64,000 nucleotides of DNA, taken from positions 10,871,165-10,935,164 of the forward strand of contig CM067568.1 of NCBI GenBank assembly GCA_034336665.1, written 5' to 3'. Below are positions 13,053 through 24,098 of the stretch, one piece after another. Within the stretch, counting starts at the first letter, position 1. Every line of letters starts with the position of its first letter. Under the pieces are notes generated by a model. That model ran no database searches. It had not been told where the DNA came from and saw only the letters and a program-made list of their open reading frames with translations. This DNA is from Luscinia megarhynchos (Eukaryota; Chordata; Aves; Passeriformes; Turdidae). The translations under genes and the position numbers were made by a program.

Positions 13053-13820
13053 ATTTGGGTTTTTCCCTACCTTTTTTTAAGGCCAGAATTCTGGGAGCTA
13101 AGTGACAATCAGAAATCATGACCCTCTCTGGCTTTCATAGCTACACATGAAAGCTTTAGAACATGAGTCCCAGAGGCTTGAGGTCTGTAAACTGAACAGG
13201 AGGAGTACCACCCTTATTTATTCTTAAAATTCTGTGATTTGTTTAGGTCATCTCACAGCATCTCAGGGATTTACTTCAGGGTATAAAGTACTTAAAATCA
13301 GTAAAATGAATTTCTTCTTATTTTCACCGTCCACTTGTTGTGAGGTGTTGGAGGGAGAGCAGGAGATGGGTCTGTGACTCAGACCCCTCTCCCTGTGGGC
13401 TGAGAGGTATGACAGGAGAAAATTGAAATGTCTACCTGGAGTAGTCAGATTGTGTTCACTGAAGGGAAAGGAACTGGCACTTTACTCAGAGAGAACTTCC
13501 ATTATTTTCACAGTAATGAGGGGTAAGGGATGGACAAAGCCATACTTTTTTCCTAACTTATTATTTACAGCACAGTTACTTCCCTACTGATGTCACTGGA
13601 AATATATTTATTTGCTGTAACCTCCAGGCATGGCCAGAGGTCAATGAGAAAAGAATCTGGTGCTCCGGAATTCCAGCTTTGTGTAAATAAACAAATATTT
13701 TGGTAAATCCCTGAGAATGGAAGCTGGGGGCCATGGCACGACAAGCAAACCCATCAGAAGTAGGCTTGTTGTTTGTTTTGTATTTGATTTTATTAGCAGA
13801 CTGAATTTTCTGAACAGGAG

Positions 13821-13843
13821 AATTGCATATACTGTATGCAATT
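13821..13843. repeat. 9-bp inverted repeat around a 5-base centre
   Basis: AATTGCATA (13821-13829) and TATGCAATT (13835-13843) are exact reverse complements, separated by TACTG. Each arm contains a TTGCAT/ATGCAA element similar to POU or C/EBP half-sites; binding is inference. Confidence 0.7.
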
Positions 13844-15868
13844 TGTCTAAAAAGTACTTTCTGTGGAAAGCTAGGGGAAGCAGAGGAAAGGAATAACTTT
13901 TCAGAGACATTCTCCTACTGCTTTTGTCTTTCATTTAAAAAGAGATGCTGACTCATAAGCTAGAAGCTTTCTCCTGCATCAGGATAGTACAGCCTTATGG
14001 CCATGCTCTCTGCTCTCATTTCAGAAACTGCACTGAAGGTGAGCAGGGCTGTTTGCAATCCAGGCACTCTCCTCCTGTTTTCAGAGCAGAACTTTGCAGG
14101 AAATCAGATGTGATTGTGCACCAAGAGTTTTTATCTTCCTGCCAGCCACAAAGATTAGGCTAATTTGCTTCCAAGGTTTTTAATTGGGAATAAAGTGTTT
14201 TGAGGTTTCATTTTCAGATCCTTGAAGGTTTGATTGGTCCTTGGCACCTTTCACTGCCTATCCAGGTCTATTTGGTAAAATACAAACAGGCTGGAATCAC
14301 TGAACTATTAAAAAAATAAATTGATCCAGTCCTCCACCAACCCTCTGATTCCAAAACCCTTCCAGGACTGGAAATTCCACAGAAACTTACCTGTTGATTC
14401 TGACAGCACGGCATGTGGAAGGAAGGTCTCCTTAACATCAGTGAAAACCAAATGGAGTGGAGAGTTGCTAGTCACTCTGCTGTATGTTTTGTGGGTGCCC
14501 TGTAATTTGACTGCATTGTTACAGCTTTAAAAATGGGCAGATTCCCAGGGTCCTGTATATATTTAAACAGCCGTATGCTCCTGGTCAGCTTGGGAGCCCA
14601 GGGGCTGCTGTGGTGTCTGTATTTTTGTGGACACATTAAGGACAGGAACAATCACTCACCTTCAAGTGTCTTCAAGTGGATAGAGATTCTTATCAGTTAT
14701 TTCAGCTTCTGACTAGCAGGTGCAAGCAGGTACTTGTTCATCATCTAAAACTGGCTAAATTAACTATGCCTTCAAAGCTACATACCCCACTGAAGGAAGC
14801 AGCCTCTGTTGGGTGGGTGCTGTGCCTTTGTAGAGGACTAGCACAATTTACTTTGTATTACCTTAAATGTACCAATTTAAACCTATATTGCCTAATATGT
14901 GTTTGCTTTGTTTTAAGTAGGTTTTACAGGGCATCATTTGTTTCCTTGCTGTGTGCAAGTAGTGGTTACAGGTTTATAAGGCATCAGAGGAGCATTAATC
15001 ATCTGCAAAATGGTAACAATCTGGTTATTCTAAGTTACATCTTTATGATAACCCATGTATTAGGTAAACAAATGTTATAACCCTGCACTGAGGCATTGAG
15101 ATGTTCATGTGACTTTGGGCAGGTCAGTGGTACCATGTTAAAATGAAACTTAGGGTTTGGAAGGTCTTAATCTGTTCACGCTGTCACTGGCTGACTCCTG
15201 GCTCTGAGCTTGCCTCCAGGTGATCATTCTAACAGAGGATTGCAGAATCTCTTTCTTCTGACCTCTAGCAGTTTTTGTTTTGAGAAAAAGAGGCAGAAAA
15301 TCAGGACAGTTAAAAATAAGTTAAATATAGCATTGTCAGGAACCAAGATGGCTTTGCTTTGCCAGAGGAGAGACATACTTCACATGTGAATGATCTTCTT
15401 TTGACCTAAACTTAAACCATGAGTTCAGGGAACAGCCATTTATAGAATTGGTTAGGTCTGTAATTCACTGTGTGAATAACAGGATGGTCTGAAAGAGAAA
15501 ACAAAGATCCTTACTTCTCAACAATGAACAGAATAAAGACAATCAAATTCTCTTGGGTTTTCTTGTTACTTTTGTTTTTTTGGCTTGGGTTGTTTTTTTT
15601 ATGGAGAAGAATTGGTGGGGTTTCCAAAATACTTTCAATCAGTGCAATCCATTTCCTATTGTGGCTGGCAGCTGTTCTGTGTTTCAGATGATGGGCACAG
15701 CAATACTCCTTAAGAAACAATTGCTTGCAAAGAACAGATGAGTCTGAGGTTATGGCTAAGGGAGAATGCACCCCCATAAATTACTGCATTATTATATATC
15801 AAGAATACTTTTGTAGTCTGTCACTGAAGTAACGGTTGAGTGGGATTCTGCATCCCACACTTGAAAAT

Positions 15869-15931
15869 GGTCCCAGCTCAGCCAAATACTTGAGCATGTG
15901 TTTGAAAGCTGAGCATTGACTTCAGCAGCTT
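15869..15931 (-). repeat. Old interspersed repeat copy (sauropsid type), reverse orientation
   Basis: The sequence 'agctcagccaaatacttgagcatgtgtttgaa..gagcattgacttcagcag' resembles, in reverse orientation, the copy at 24030-24098. The shared core is TCAGC-AA--ACTT-A-CAT plus TTGACTTCA. Similar sequence is frequent in archosaur and turtle genomes in my memory; the exact family is not known to me. Confidence 0.45.
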
Positions 15932-17023
15932 GCCTAAGGGCTGACTCAGGTTCCATGCTGGCCTGGAAGGCTGGTGGAATTCTCACAACAGCTCTCATGT
16001 GGTGTTTCCTCTGGTGAGAGTGGACAGCAATATTTTGTGTCTCCTTTGCTTGTGAAATACAGCAATCACTCCTTCTTTTGTTATGCTTATTACCTGGCTG
16101 GATCACTGGGAAGGGGGGTGAGTGACTTCCACTGGGGTGGGCTGGGCTGAGAGTTGGTCGAAGCTCACCTGTTGTGAGATGTGGAGTTGCTTGATACAGG
16201 GAGCAGAGTTGACATGGAGCAAGGAACTGATTTTAATTGGTGTAGTTGCCTCCCATTAAGGAAGGAGAGCCAGAGCAAAATATTTGATTGCTCAGGATTG
16301 ACTAATGCTCTTGGTTTTCCATGCCACCATCCTGACTCCTGTAGCATGTGACTAGCGGGGTGATATGCCTTAGTCATGATGTCTCACCCTGAACAGGATG
16401 AGATGTGGTCTTACTTTGCTGGGTATGGATATTCCCATAATGATGTTATTTTTTTCCCCTCGCAGTATTGTTTTATAGTTTCCTTCTTTTTTTTTTTAAG
16501 ATGGAAAGCACTAATCCAGTCTCAGCAAATAGATGATGAATTAACATATCAGAAAGTTAGTTTCTGTGTCAGGTAGGCAGCTGGTCATATGCAGTTATAG
16601 GCTAGGAGATGGGCCATAACCTATTGAGCTGGCTCAGTTTTTGTACAGATTGCTGGGAGATCAAATTCACCATGTTTGTTTATTCCTTCTGTACTGATTC
16701 AGAGTTCTAAAGAGAAGATAGTTCAATATAGAGATAATAAAGAGAAAACAAATCTGACAGACATTTTGTCATTTTTGGCAAAAGTAAATAATGAGTTTGC
16801 AGAGCCCTGCTTTTGTGTTTGGAGAGTGCACATGATTTACTGCAGGAATCAGTTTGGCATAGCATAGCTGTGCCGATTCAGCAGGACCTACCATTATCTT
16901 GTCGTGTTTTTTAGCAAATTGACTTTTACAAGGCAGCAATTCAAAAACATGGAAGAGAAATGTGCTGAGCAACCCATCCCTCCTTGTCCCCCATCCAGTG
17001 TGTGCTGGCAAAGCTGCCACAGT

Positions 17024-17089
17024 CGTGCCCAAGGCGTGATGATGCTGGGCTCCCTCACTCGCTCGCAGGCTTTGGGCGTTCCGTGTGCG
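17024..17089. promoter_or_regulatory. Local CpG cluster (7 CpG in 66 bases)
   Basis: CpG dinucleotides fall at 17024, 17035, 17060, 17064, 17077, 17082 and 17088, with further ones at about 17187-17340, in a window where CpG is generally sparse. It is too short for a classical CpG island. It could be an alternative promoter or enhancer of DENND2B, or just chance. Confidence 0.3.
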
Positions 17090-18151
17090 TGAGCTGGTGT
17101 GGGTCTTGATTTTATTAGTGTGTTCTCAAGCTCCCAAGCTGCTGACTTTTCAGCTAAGTGCAACAGCTCACACATGGCTTTCTGTCGTGCTTCGCTTTAC
17201 AGAGTTAATGGGATTTCAGTGGTATAGCAGGAGTAACAAAAGCACCCTTAGCAACATTTTGTAAATCTCGCTGCTTTTCAGCTCTGCTCACACGCAGCTT
17301 GCAGTCTCCCACAGACAGAGAAAAATAGCCAGCAAGCAGCGAGGTTCCTGGGCTTTTCCTGACTAGCACTGCCTTTCACTGCCTCTGAAGGCAGAGTATT
17401 GAGCTAGAAGCACTGCTGGTCTGACCCTGAAGGGGATTTTTGGTGTTAGTACACTTCTATTCCAGTCTTAACACTGAAGTAGCTGTAGACACACTATTTA
17501 TGCGTTCTTATATGTTTGGCAAATGTGCATGGGTTGTGTTTATTTTTAAGGGGTTAATTTAAAATGTGTAAAACTTTCCAACCTTCTGGGAATTTGAGAT
17601 ATTCAGCCCATTCTATGCCTCAGCAAATGGCTTCTATTTAATAACATCGTTGTACGTTACCATTGAGAGATGGCTATCTCAGAGACCTAATTTGTGGATG
17701 TGCCCAAGGGTGAAAAAAGAGCAAAAGAGTAAGACTGAAAGGAAGGGAGATGGGAGCAGGAGCATTCTTTGTGCAGATTTTTTCAATGGATAATGTGTGG
17801 GAAGGGTAGGGGAGAGATGCTTCCAGAGCACTCTGAGACAACAAAACAGCTTGTTTAGCTAACAAGGATGGAAATGACAGCCCTACCCATCCTTCTGCCT
17901 TGCTCTCCTATGAATTAAGCAGTACTCAAGCAGCATTCTTCTTGCTTGGGGCAGGACTGTGCCAAGCAAAAGGACAGCTCCCTTTTCTGTTCCTTTGGGT
18001 TTTGAGATGACACTGCAGAGCTAGTGGGGTTTTCTCTCCAGCTCCAGAGTGTAGCAGCTTCTGTCTGGAGGCTGATGATGCTGCCAGCTCCTCATGTTTT
18101 GACAGGTCCTCTGGCATCAGTGTGTGTGCCTGTGTGTCACCACACTCCGTG

Positions 18152-18177
18152 AACCTGCTCCACAAACCTGCTCCACA
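18152..18177. repeat. Perfect 13-bp tandem duplication
   Basis: AACCTGCTCCACA occurs twice in direct succession (18152-18164 and 18165-18177). Confidence 0.85.
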
Positions 18178-19535
18178 AGCCACAGTGGTCTTTTACTTGA
18201 AGGCATGACTATTTCCTTTATAGAATTTCCTCTATAGTAAGTACTTGTTTCCTTTCCTTTCCTCTGTAGAAAACATTTATTACTCAAAAGACCTGTTCTG
18301 AGGATTAGCCAGGCACACCAGAGATGCCAGTGAGGGAGACCCATCCTGAAGCAGCAGGTTTTGGATCACATGGCAGCCCATCACTTGTGTATGTTTCCCT
18401 TCCTCTCTCAAGTAAGGTCTTAAAATCTTCTGAATGACTCACTCAATAGGAAAAACTCTACTCTGTACTAATGCTTAATGGGTCTTTCTAGCAGATGTAA
18501 AATCCAGTGAAACATATACAGTTTCTTTAGTTTTAAGAGGAACAGATGATTTAATAAGCAGCTATAAATCTCTTGGGAATGTACAGACATAGTCCAACAG
18601 CAAACCTCTGCCAGAATTTTCACTGACTAGACTTATAGCCTATGAGTCATAGCAGTCTGCTCCACTCTCCACCTCAATTGCCTGTTGTTGTTTTGGCTTT
18701 TTAGAGGTGCTCTGTGCTGCATATGGATTTTTTTATCACCTTCTCCTGTTAATGGGCTTGCTCTTTCATCCAGGAGACAGCCTGCAAGGAACTGACTCTT
18801 ATTCTCTGTGCATGACAGTGCATGATGTTTCTTTTCCATTCCCTAGCTCACCGTGTGATTTTAAAATTGTATAAGGAAAATGTTTCTGAGGAATGTATTG
18901 ATACAGCCTCCTAAATGGGCCTAGTAGTGGGAATTCTGTTAAATTAAAAGAGATATACCCAGTCTCTTCTTAATATAGTACTGCTTTCCTTCCAGAAGTC
19001 TGTGGCCATCTTATTAAGGTTAATAAGTTTGATGTAACAGTATTTCCAATAGATTGAGTTATTATTAGTTCCTTAGAGATAAGGGAAGAGGCAGAAAGCA
19101 GAAAGTTGTTTCATTTGCCTGTGTCTTGTGCTGAATTGCAGGAGATGGTTGTTATTTTCTGAAGTATTGAGCTGCCATTCCAAATGAATGTAAATGGCAC
19201 ACAGTGTTTTACAAACATCTACATTGTGATGGCTTGCTGTCTCTCTCTGAGGGAGATATCTGGGAAGGGGGACTGCAAGCTCTTGTTTTATTTTCAGCTG
19301 GTTCACAAACCATGTGAACTATACTTGGGAGCGACTTTAGAGGAGGTAAGGAATTAACATTACTAAGATTTGCTCCAGGACACGCCCAGGTAAACTAGAG
19401 ATAAAACTAGTGATAAGACAAGGCTTTGTGAGGAGTATTTAACTATGGTGGAGGCTTTTACCAGACAGGTGCATTGCAGCTTATTTTGAATGCAGCTGGA
19501 TGGAGGAGATTTTAAAAATTACCCACAGAATAGGT

Positions 19536-19587
19536 CTTTTGTTTTTTGTTTTTTTTTTCCTTTTCTTTTTCTTTTTTGTTTCTTTTA
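19536..19587. repeat. Long T-rich polypyrimidine tract
   Basis: About 50 bases of T with scattered C and G, ending TTTCTTTTAG. It looks like a 3' splice-site tract, but no exon can be supported after it. Probably low complexity. Confidence 0.7.
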
Positions 19588-22503
19588 GATCTCACAATGT
19601 AACTACAAAAATCCAAGAAAAATTGTGCAAAATTCTGACTTTGTCAGAATAAACAGGCAGTAAAAATCAGGTTCTAATTCTTTCAGTGGCTCTGGACAGC
19701 ATTTGCATTTGTTGCTCTCTGGGTCCATGTAAAATGTGTGGGAAAATTCTTTTTTCTGTGGTAAGGATGATGAGGAAACCCTGTTCATGTCTGGCCTTTT
19801 TTGGACTGGAGTATCAAAAATGCATAGATGTGAAGCAGGTTAAGAAACTGGAAACAGCTTAGAGGCTAATGTACAGAATTGTATAATGTGACCAAAAATA
19901 GATATTGTTTGAAGTTCATGGTGGGATTACAATTTACTGCACTGTTCCAACACCTTCAGAAAGCCAAACAGGCAAAGAAAGCTATCCAAGGTCATATACC
20001 TGTGTGGTGTCAAAAGCAAGAACAGCATTTGACTGGTGACTCCTTGTTAGGCCTTTCCACACAGCACAAGAGGAAGTGTAGAGGTTTTCAACACCATGCA
20101 CGTGTGCAAACCAGCCCTTTCAGCTCTTTCTGGCAAACTGAGAGGTTTGCTTTATGCTTTCAGTAAGCACAGAGCTCTCACGTTTACTGATGGGACTTTC
20201 ACACGTCTGGAAATCAGAAAACTGGAGACGTAATCAGCGTGTCTGCTCTTGAACGAGGAATTTTCCCCAGAGCAAGTTGTGATGTGTGCTCCTAATGATT
20301 TGCATCTTACACTTCAGACTTTCCATGATCTGCTTCCAGCACTGTAGGCACTAGCTTGTGTTTGCAGTGCACACACACACCCAGCTGCAAGGGTAACAGC
20401 CATAGCTTACATGTTTAGATCTTGGCATAACTCTGTGGGATTGTTTTGGGATATCCAGCTCCTTTGGCAGCCTGGCCCAGCTGTGGGGTTTAGGTGGAGA
20501 TGTTGGTGCAGCATTCAGTGCTACCCCAGGTTAGTGGTTAGCTAGAAACCTAGGCTTTTAAGAGAGGTTTTGCTTGCCCTCTTTCACTGGCAGCAAGATC
20601 TTTTGCAAACTTTCTGGTGTGTGGTCTGTGCACACTGAATGGCTCACACTGAGCCTGTGTTGTGGGATTTCACCACTTCCATCATATGAACAGCAAGCAG
20701 CAGCAGTTCCAGGGAGGCAGTTTTGTCCATCCTCTTAAAACAATGTACATAGCAATGGGGAACATCATGTGACCACATGGACCTTATCCAGTGTTTTAAA
20801 GGGAAAATATCTCTAACAGTGTCCTGGCCTATGTAAACTGTATAGTTTTCCCAGACTTGGAAGAAAAGCACTGGTACTTTCCCAAGTTCCGCCCTTTTCA
20901 TTTTGGATGTGAAAAAAAAAAAGGGTTGATTCTTGCTTTCCTTTTGTCTCTAAAATGGGAAGTAGTTTAATGAAAATGAGAAATTATGCTTTTCCATGTT
21001 AAGAAGCAAAATCTTCTCTCTGATCCATCTGTTTTGATGAGAATGAAGCAGATTGTGTACTTTTTTTCCTTAAGTAATAACCTCTTAGTGGTGAAGAAAA
21101 GATGGGTAAGTGTTTGATTCTCCAGAAGCCTAAATGTGGATGTTGTGACAGTCCATCCTTGGATATGGGGCTATTTTCAGTGATATCCCCCAGCTTTGTT
21201 TGGAAGAATGCACAGAATTGAAGGAGGAAGGATGACCTTGCTTTTAAAGCATTCATCTGGACCTTGGGTGGTGGGAGCTGAATTTCCAGCTCTGGGACTG
21301 GCTTCCTCTGTGGTCTGCAGTGTGCTGCTCTGGGAATGTGTGTGCCACACAATGGATGTCAGCACAAAGGGCCCTGCAGCTGACTCCAGGAGGTCTGCAC
21401 AGCCCCACACCACAGCAGGCACTGTGTGGTGCCACTGCCCCTTCCCAGAAAATCCAGCTGCACCAGCTCAAGCACTGCTGTGTGTTGTTGGGGCTGTGCT
21501 GCTTCCAGTTCTGGCGTTAGGATGGTCATGGCTCACTCCAGTTGTAAACCCAGGAAGCACTGAGGTACTGAGAAATGAAGAGTTCATAAAATGTTTTTGA
21601 ACTGTCTATATGGTCTGGTTTGGGATTTCTTTTGTTTTGCACAAGCTCATCCTAGTCACTCCAATGTCACTGACTTTCATTATCTCTGTGGCACTGGAAA
21701 CCAGCTAGAAAAAATGTCTCATTTTGGCTGTTTCCCATGCCCAAACTGTTTTCCAGAAAACCCCAATTTTACTGACCCCAGCTGCCTTCCAGGTTCTCAC
21801 TCTGGCCTCGGGGCAAGCAGCAGAGCCTGGTGTTTAGAACACTGTTGGTCACACACAGTTTCCAGAGGGCCACAGTGCAGACTTGCACACAAAGCCATTG
21901 AACTCCTTTTTTCCGAGCAGCCACACTGCAGTGACATTTGCGTGGCTTTGCAAAGCACCCTGAGGGCCTTGAATGAAGGAAGCTCTGCATATTCAAAGCA
22001 ATATTATGTTTATCTGTTCTATCCAAAGTAGAGAAGAAAATGCTTTATTGTCTGTGGCTTAAAATCTGCCTGCTAAGATGTTTATGACTGTACAAAAGAC
22101 AAACTCTTTGTATTGCTGAGATAGCACACGCTGCCACTGGCTTTGATTTCCTTGGGGTGAAGGTGATGGGGAGCAGTGCTAGGCCAGTGCTTGCACTATC
22201 CATCCTCCCAGAGATGAGAAGTGGGGCTCACAGGCATTCCCCTAGCATGTTAGCAGCAGTTCACAGGGCCTCCAGGCCAGCTTGGATGTTCAAGTCATGA
22301 CTAAAACAAAGGAAACCAACTGTGTTAGCAGACAGAAAAGTCATTGCCTTTTGTCCAAAGGAACATCAGGCTGACACTTTCTTCTTGGAGTCTCTTGGCT
22401 CCTAGAATTTGGAAGATAAGGTCTGTCCAGTCAGAGGGGGTTGTATAAACTTCCTGTGAACTTTCATAGTTGATGATCAAAAGGAATCACAAAACATGTT
22501 GTC

Positions 22504-22531
22504 ATTATTTATCTATTTATTTATCTATTTA
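22504..22531. repeat. Imperfect ATTT/ATCT tetranucleotide microsatellite
   Basis: Seven consecutive units of ATTT or ATCT run from 22504 to 22531. Confidence 0.85.
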
Positions 22532-24029
22532 GAAGTTCAAAGAGTGTACAGTGCTATTGGTTATGATTTTTTTTTCCTCTTGTAAACAAGGTGATATCAT
22601 ACTGGATGCATTGCCTTAGCCCTACATTTTCCATTTTGAGTTTAACTTGACAGCTCTTTTGCTCTGGAAAGCATCTTTGCAGGGGGGAAAAATGTAAAAA
22701 TGCAACCACCACCCATATCTGCTTCAGAAGTCATGCCTGCAATGTTATCTGTCCTTGTGTCCCTTGCTTTGCTAAAAGATTCTCTTTGCTAGTTTCATAT
22801 ACCCAGTGTAACAATAGAGATGGTTCCCAACAGCATCTTTTTCCTTGTCCCACTACCTGGATGCAAGTACAGCTAGTGGAATACCTTGACAAGAATTTGA
22901 AAAGTTCCCTTTAGCCGGGGATTTGGCTTATATGACCTGTATTCCCATAATTTATGTGCTCTGAGAAAAATTCTGCCCCTCCTGTTCCCATTAAATCAAA
23001 GCTTTGCAGCACTTGCTCACATTCACACAAGATTTACTCCTCCCAAAGTTATATTCTTGTGTGTTCTGCTTTGGTGCAATGCCAGGTGTGAGGGGATCTG
23101 TTTTTTGAATTGTCTTCTAGTCCCATGTGTAGCATCTTGTGTCACAGGATGTGTGCTGTGAACAGGGGCAACAGAAACTTGTCCTTTCATTTCTACTTGA
23201 AAGAAACAGTAGTGAAATGAGACAAATGGAGATCTTGCATTCATGTAAGGTCAAATCAGAAATCCTGTGGAGTTTCAAGGGACTCATTGACATCTCTCCT
23301 GATATGGCTGGTTCCCAGAGGAAGCCTACTGGTCTCATTTGCTCTTCTGCTTGAGGCATAAATCCACCCTTGGTGGGGATATACAGACAGGACAAATAAC
23401 TTCTTCTCGGGGGCTTCTGCCCTCCATCAGTTTTGGACCTACAGCTTCCTGTCCCCCTTCTGGGCGTGCCTGGGATGCAGCAGAGCCAGGCAAGGAGAGG
23501 TGTTGACTGGAAGGAAGATGGGTTGCAGACAGGGCTGGCTCTGGAGAGTTAAGGAGCAGAAGGACTTTATTTACATGAGATTCCCACCTTTTGGTTATCC
23601 CTCTGGCTTGGCTTGTGCCTTGGCCTGGTGCCATCTGACACAGTTTGCAGCACTGGGATGTTGAGGGCTGGCTGGGCCCAGAGCCAGTTTGTATGGCTTC
23701 TTTGGCTTTGCACTGCTTTTCTAGTGGGGTGAGCTGTAATATGTGTCTCCTGTCATGAATCAGACAGTAGGTATGGATAATTCTCAAACCAGGCATTCAC
23801 ATGAGTTCATTCCACACTGTTCATGTTTAAAGTTGTTTTATTAAGGAATTTTTCAGCTTATTGCTCAGCAAATTTTCAGCATCATGAGTAGGTTTAGCAT
23901 GAGGGCTGTGTCCCAGTATGGCCAAACAGTGTCTTAAAGCTTTAATTGCCAAATATAAACCTTTTCCACCTCTCTTTTCTAAAATATATGACGTTACTAA
24001 ACCACCACTTTGATAAAATATTGTAGCAC

Positions 24030-24098
24030 AAATATTTAAGTGTATTTTTAAATTCTTTTGAAGTCAATGTTTAAGTGCTTTGCTGAATCAGGGCCTAA
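24030..24098 (+). repeat. Old interspersed repeat copy (sauropsid type)
   Basis: It ends 'gaagtcaatgtttaagtgctttgctgaatcagggcct', a motif common in crocodile, turtle and bird genomes in my memory ('TTGACTTCAATGG ... CTTAAGTGCTTTGCTGAAT-GGGGCC'). A related copy in reverse orientation is at 15869-15931. Family name uncertain. Confidence 0.5.

Noticed and set aside
21196..22031. Adjacent 134- and 146-codon + strand frames
   Set aside because: They are in different frames, at least the first starts at TTG, and neither shows a domain. Local composition explains the openness.
23335..23796. 153-codon - strand frame with Ser/Pro/Gln-rich sequence
   Set aside because: It was compared with the expected Ser/Pro-rich continuation of DENND2B, but it is on the wrong strand, upstream of the first coding exon and without matching order of residues.
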